From Paraburkholderia sp041321145 (GTDB taxonomy: Bacteria > Pseudomonadota > Gammaproteobacteria > Burkholderiales > Burkholderiaceae): a DNA stretch of 64,000 nucleotides. The DNA is taken from assembly GCF_041321145.1 (NCBI RefSeq), contig NZ_JBGGWA010000007.1, positions 248,001 to 312,000 on the forward strand. Reading direction: 5' to 3'. The notes under the pieces are model-generated. The model was not told the origin of the DNA. It did no database searches and was given only the letters and a program-made list of their open reading frames with translations. Both the position numbers and the translations under genes were made by a program. Below, piece after piece: positions 61,999-64,000 of this stretch (positions are counted from its first letter, which is position 1; the number at the start of each line of letters is the position of its first letter).

Positions 61999-63276
61999 TT
62001 ACTTATCCACTACGAGGTCGCTCAAAGGCCTGCTGCAGCACAGCAGGACCATGCCCTGGTCGATTTCGCGTTGACGGATGCCGCCGGCGTGTTTCATGGC
62101 GACTTCACCAGACACCAGCTTCACCTTGCAGGTGCCGCACATGCCCTGCGTGCATGAAGACGGCAGCCGCACGCCGGCTTTCTTCGCCGCGTCGAGTACA
62201 TGCTGGCTGCTGCCGCATTCTATCTCCCGATTGCTTTTGGCGAAGCTTACCTTGAACGTCGTATCGGTTTCGACCGGCACCCGCGCCGGTGCGAATCCGG
62301 CCGCCTGTTCACGCGTATCGACAAAGCGCTCCGCAGTGTCTGTCGACGCCTGCAATGCATCCGCGACATGCACCGTCGTCAATTGCGCGGCCACTTCGCC
62401 GATCGTCTCGAACGAGAAGCTCTCCTCGTGATAATGGCTGCGATCGAAACCGCCTTCGTCGAGCAGATTGCGCACTGCTTGCATGTATGGCGCAGGGCCA
62501 CACGTGAAAATTTCGCGTTCCAAAAAGTCCGGTGCGATCAGCTTGAGCAAGGGCAACGTCAGAAAGCCGGTCACACCAGGCCAATTTGTGCGTGATCCAA
62601 GCCGCTCGCAAACGAACGCCGTACGGAAATTGGCCTGATTCGACGCGATCAGATCGAGTTCGCGCGCGAAGATGATGTCGTCCGGCGTGCGGGCACTATG
62701 CACGAATACGATATCGCTATCTTCGCCCAGCTCATGATGCGCGCGGCTCATCGACATGAGCGGCGTCACGCCCGAACCCGCCGACAAGAACAGAAACTTA
62801 CGCGCTGGATGCCGCGCACAGGTGAACTCGCCCGATGGCCCCAGCACACGAACCTGCGCACCGGCATGCAGATTGTCGTGCAGCCAGTTCGACACCTTGC
62901 CGCCCGGCACGCGTTTCACGGTGATGGAGATCGTGTGCGGCCGCGTGGGCGGCGACGAGATCGTATAGCAGCGATTCACCGCTTCGCCGTCGATCTCGAG
63001 CTCCAGCGTAATGAACTGCCCCGGCTCGAACACGAACGCGCGTTCGGATGGCGCGCGAAAGAAAAAACTCTTTACGTCGTGGGTTTCCTGGCGGACCAGA
63101 CAGCACACCAGGGTGTCGTCGGTATCGCTGTTCCAGCGCGCCGGCAAACTCTCCCAGAACCGCGGCTGCGTGACTCGGCTTAAAGTCTCACGGCTTAAAG
63201 TCGCGCGGCTTGAAGTCTCGCGGTTTGGATCCGGCTCGGCGCTGAGCTGAAACGTCGCCTGATCGCGCATCATCAT
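61999..63276 (-). CDS. gbcB: Glycine betaine monooxygenase reductase subunit
   Basis: 425 residues. An N-terminal extension precedes an FNR-type FAD domain (NRCYTISSPPTRP), an NAD domain (FLSAGSGVTPLMSMSRAHHEL, TCGPAPYMQAVRNLLDEGG) and a C-terminal plant-type [2Fe-2S] domain with the Cys motif SSCTQGMCGTCK and a last Cys in LLCC. It passes electrons from NADH to the Rieske subunit encoded next door. The extension contains a 15-bp tandem repeat. Three successive ATGs occur; GGAG spacing suits the second or third. Confidence 0.9.
   Translation of the reverse strand: MMMRDQATFQLSAEPDPNRETSSRATLSRETLSRVTQPRFWESLPARWNSDTDDTLVCCLVRQETHDVKSFFFRAPSERAFVFEPGQFITLELEIDGEAVNRCYTISSPPTRPHTISITVKRVPGGKVSNWLHDNLHAGAQVRVLGPSGEFTCARHPARKFLFLSAGSGVTPLMSMSRAHHELGEDSDIVFVHSARTPDDIIFARELDLIASNQANFRTAFVCERLGSRTNWPGVTGFLTLPLLKLIAPDFLEREIFTCGPAPYMQAVRNLLDEGGFDRSHYHEESFSFETIGEVAAQLTTVHVADALQASTDTAERFVDTREQAAGFAPARVPVETDTTFKVSFAKSNREIECGSSQHVLDAAKKAGVRLPSSCTQGMCGTCKVKLVSGEVAMKHAGGIRQREIDQGMVLLCCSRPLSDLVVDK
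63176..63220 (-). repeat. 15-bp tandem repeat inside gbcB
   Basis: Three consecutive 15-base units at 63176-63190, 63191-63205 and 63206-63220, differing at only a few positions, plus a partial fourth. They encode repeated five-residue units of the type xTLSR in the N-terminal extension of the reductase. The unit length preserves frame. Confidence 0.8.
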
Positions 63277-63306
63277 TTTCTCCCGCTCCTGGTTGCGGCG
63301 TCGCGC

Positions 63307-64000
63307 TCAGCGCATGAAGGACACGACTTTTTCGCCGTGCGAAGCCAGCGCATCGCCGGCGTCATGGTTTTGGGGCGCATTGCCGTAATCCGCAATCCGG
63401 CCGATATACCACTCGCAGAACTTCTCGACGAGGCCTTCGGTGAACGGCGAGTAGGGACCCGGTTCGTAGGCGCTGCTGGTCGCGCCGCGTTGCGAGTACT
63501 CGACGAGCGCACGGTCCTGGTCGTTGGTTGCGCGCCACACGGCCGTGAGATTGTTCACGTCGTAATCGATGCCTTCACGCGCGTCCTTGTGAACGAGCCA
63601 TTTGGTACGCACCAGCGTTTTTCCTGCCGACAGCGGAATCACGGAGAAGCTGACGATGTGGTCACTCATGAAGTGATGCCATGAGTTCGGCTGCGTCCAG
63701 AACGAGAGGCCGCCGAGATCGGCCTGCTCGAAACCGCCGAGCAGCTTCTTCGATGCAACCTTCGCGTCCAGGGTCTGCGATTCGCCGTCGCGATCGAGCG
63801 GCAGGCGCTGCGTACGGAAACCGGTGACGAGATCGGCGAGCCGTTCGATTTCCACCGACGGCAGCTTCATCGCCTCCCACTGCGCGGTGCGTCGCACAAC
63901 GGTCTCCTCGAACGCGGCCATGCCTTCTTCGTTGGCGGGCGTGCGCTGATAGCCGAAACCGTATTCGTAGAGCGAAATCGTCAGCTCGGGATGGTTCGCG
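63307..64000 (-). CDS. gbcA: Glycine betaine monooxygenase oxygenase subunit, C-terminal part (cut by window end)
   Basis: The frame is open to the right edge (last visible upstream residues ANHPELTISLYEYGFGYQ), giving about 231 residues of the catalytic half of a ring-hydroxylating-type Rieske oxygenase; the Rieske centre lies outside the window. Visible: WTQPNSWHHFMSDHIVSFSVIPLSAGKTLVRTKW in parts, VNNLTAVWRATNDQDRALVEYSQRG and YSPFTEGLVEKFCEWYIGRI, which match GbcA-type oxygenases. It demethylates glycine betaine to dimethylglycine and formaldehyde with gbcB, which starts about 30 bases downstream. Confidence 0.88.
   Translation of the reverse strand, partial: ANHPELTISLYEYGFGYQRTPANEEGMAAFEETVVRRTAQWEAMKLPSVEIERLADLVTGFRTQRLPLDRDGESQTLDAKVASKKLLGGFEQADLGGLSFWTQPNSWHHFMSDHIVSFSVIPLSAGKTLVRTKWLVHKDAREGIDYDVNNLTAVWRATNDQDRALVEYSQRGATSSAYEPGPYSPFTEGLVEKFCEWYIGRIADYGNAPQNHDAGDALASHGEKVVSFMR

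Overview
The window is 64 kb of high-GC chromosomal DNA from a Gram-negative, metabolically versatile beta-proteobacterium. The gene content (Burkholderia-type trimeric porins ending in HTF/HSF, many LysR/IclR/GntR/MocR-controlled catabolic operons, glycine-betaine monooxygenase genes, IS1111-type insertion sequence) suggests Burkholderiales, most likely Paraburkholderia/Caballeronia; this is inference from composition and gene families, not a database match. I recognised no tRNA, rRNA, CRISPR array or replication origin.

Region by region. (1) 1-5.6 kb: a gene tail and a 56-residue membrane protein, then an overlapping operon of IclR regulator, MHS-type MFS transporter, ketopantoate-reductase-like enzyme, short-chain dehydrogenase and a NodB-fold (polysaccharide-deacetylase/imidase-like) hydrolase, followed by a frameshifted dctM scrap. 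(2) 5.8-18.6 kb: a GntR/UTRA regulator with an apparently leaderless promoter heads a tight operon: five-part branched-chain/amide-type ABC importer, aconitase-family hydratase (large and small subunits), hydantoinase/oxoprolinase B and A subunits, an isochorismatase-fold protein lacking the nucleophilic cysteine, the C-terminal stump of a flavoprotein, and an isocitrate-lyase/PEP-mutase-family C-C lyase. Together they read like import and ATP-driven opening of a cyclic amide or imide, hydration of the released unsaturated diacid, and retro-aldol cleavage to pyruvate. (3) 18.7-24.2 kb: a tripartite ABC efflux system (HlyD, ATPase, ABC-2 permease, outer-membrane lipoprotein) divergent from a CecR-like TetR repressor, with a 20-bp palindrome inside the promoter. 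(4) 24.5-32.8 kb: manganese catalase, glycosyltransferase, a hybrid histidine kinase, an acyl-CoA dehydrogenase, an ABC exporter and an orphan amino-acid-binding protein.

(5) 33-41.7 kb: a self-contained module for 2-pyrone-4,6-dicarboxylate/4-oxalomesaconate: LysR, LigI-like lactonase, DctA carrier preceded by a coupled leader ORF, porin, LigJ hydratase, LigK aldolase, a signal-less ModA-like protein and a chemoreceptor. No ring-cleavage dioxygenase is present. (6) 41.8-50.2 kb: an apparently unassigned catabolic cluster behind a MocR regulator: SGNH hydrolase, DUF1445 (D-glutamate-cyclase/hydro-lyase) protein, DadA-like oxidoreductase, PLP dehydratase, M20 amidohydrolase and DUF3100 membrane protein. 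(7) 50.2-51.6 kb: an IS110/IS1111-type insertion sequence with 13-bp subterminal inverted repeats and a 3' non-coding end where a bridge RNA is expected. (8) 51.7-54.8 kb: YbjQ, Lrp regulator, ornithine cyclodeaminase and a CtlX-type hydrolase (citrulline to ornithine to proline). (9) 54.9-64 kb: porin, then choline-O-sulfate and glycine-betaine use: choline-binding protein, choline sulfatase, LysR, formyl-THF deformylase, betaine-binding protein, and GbcB/GbcA (the last cut by the window end).
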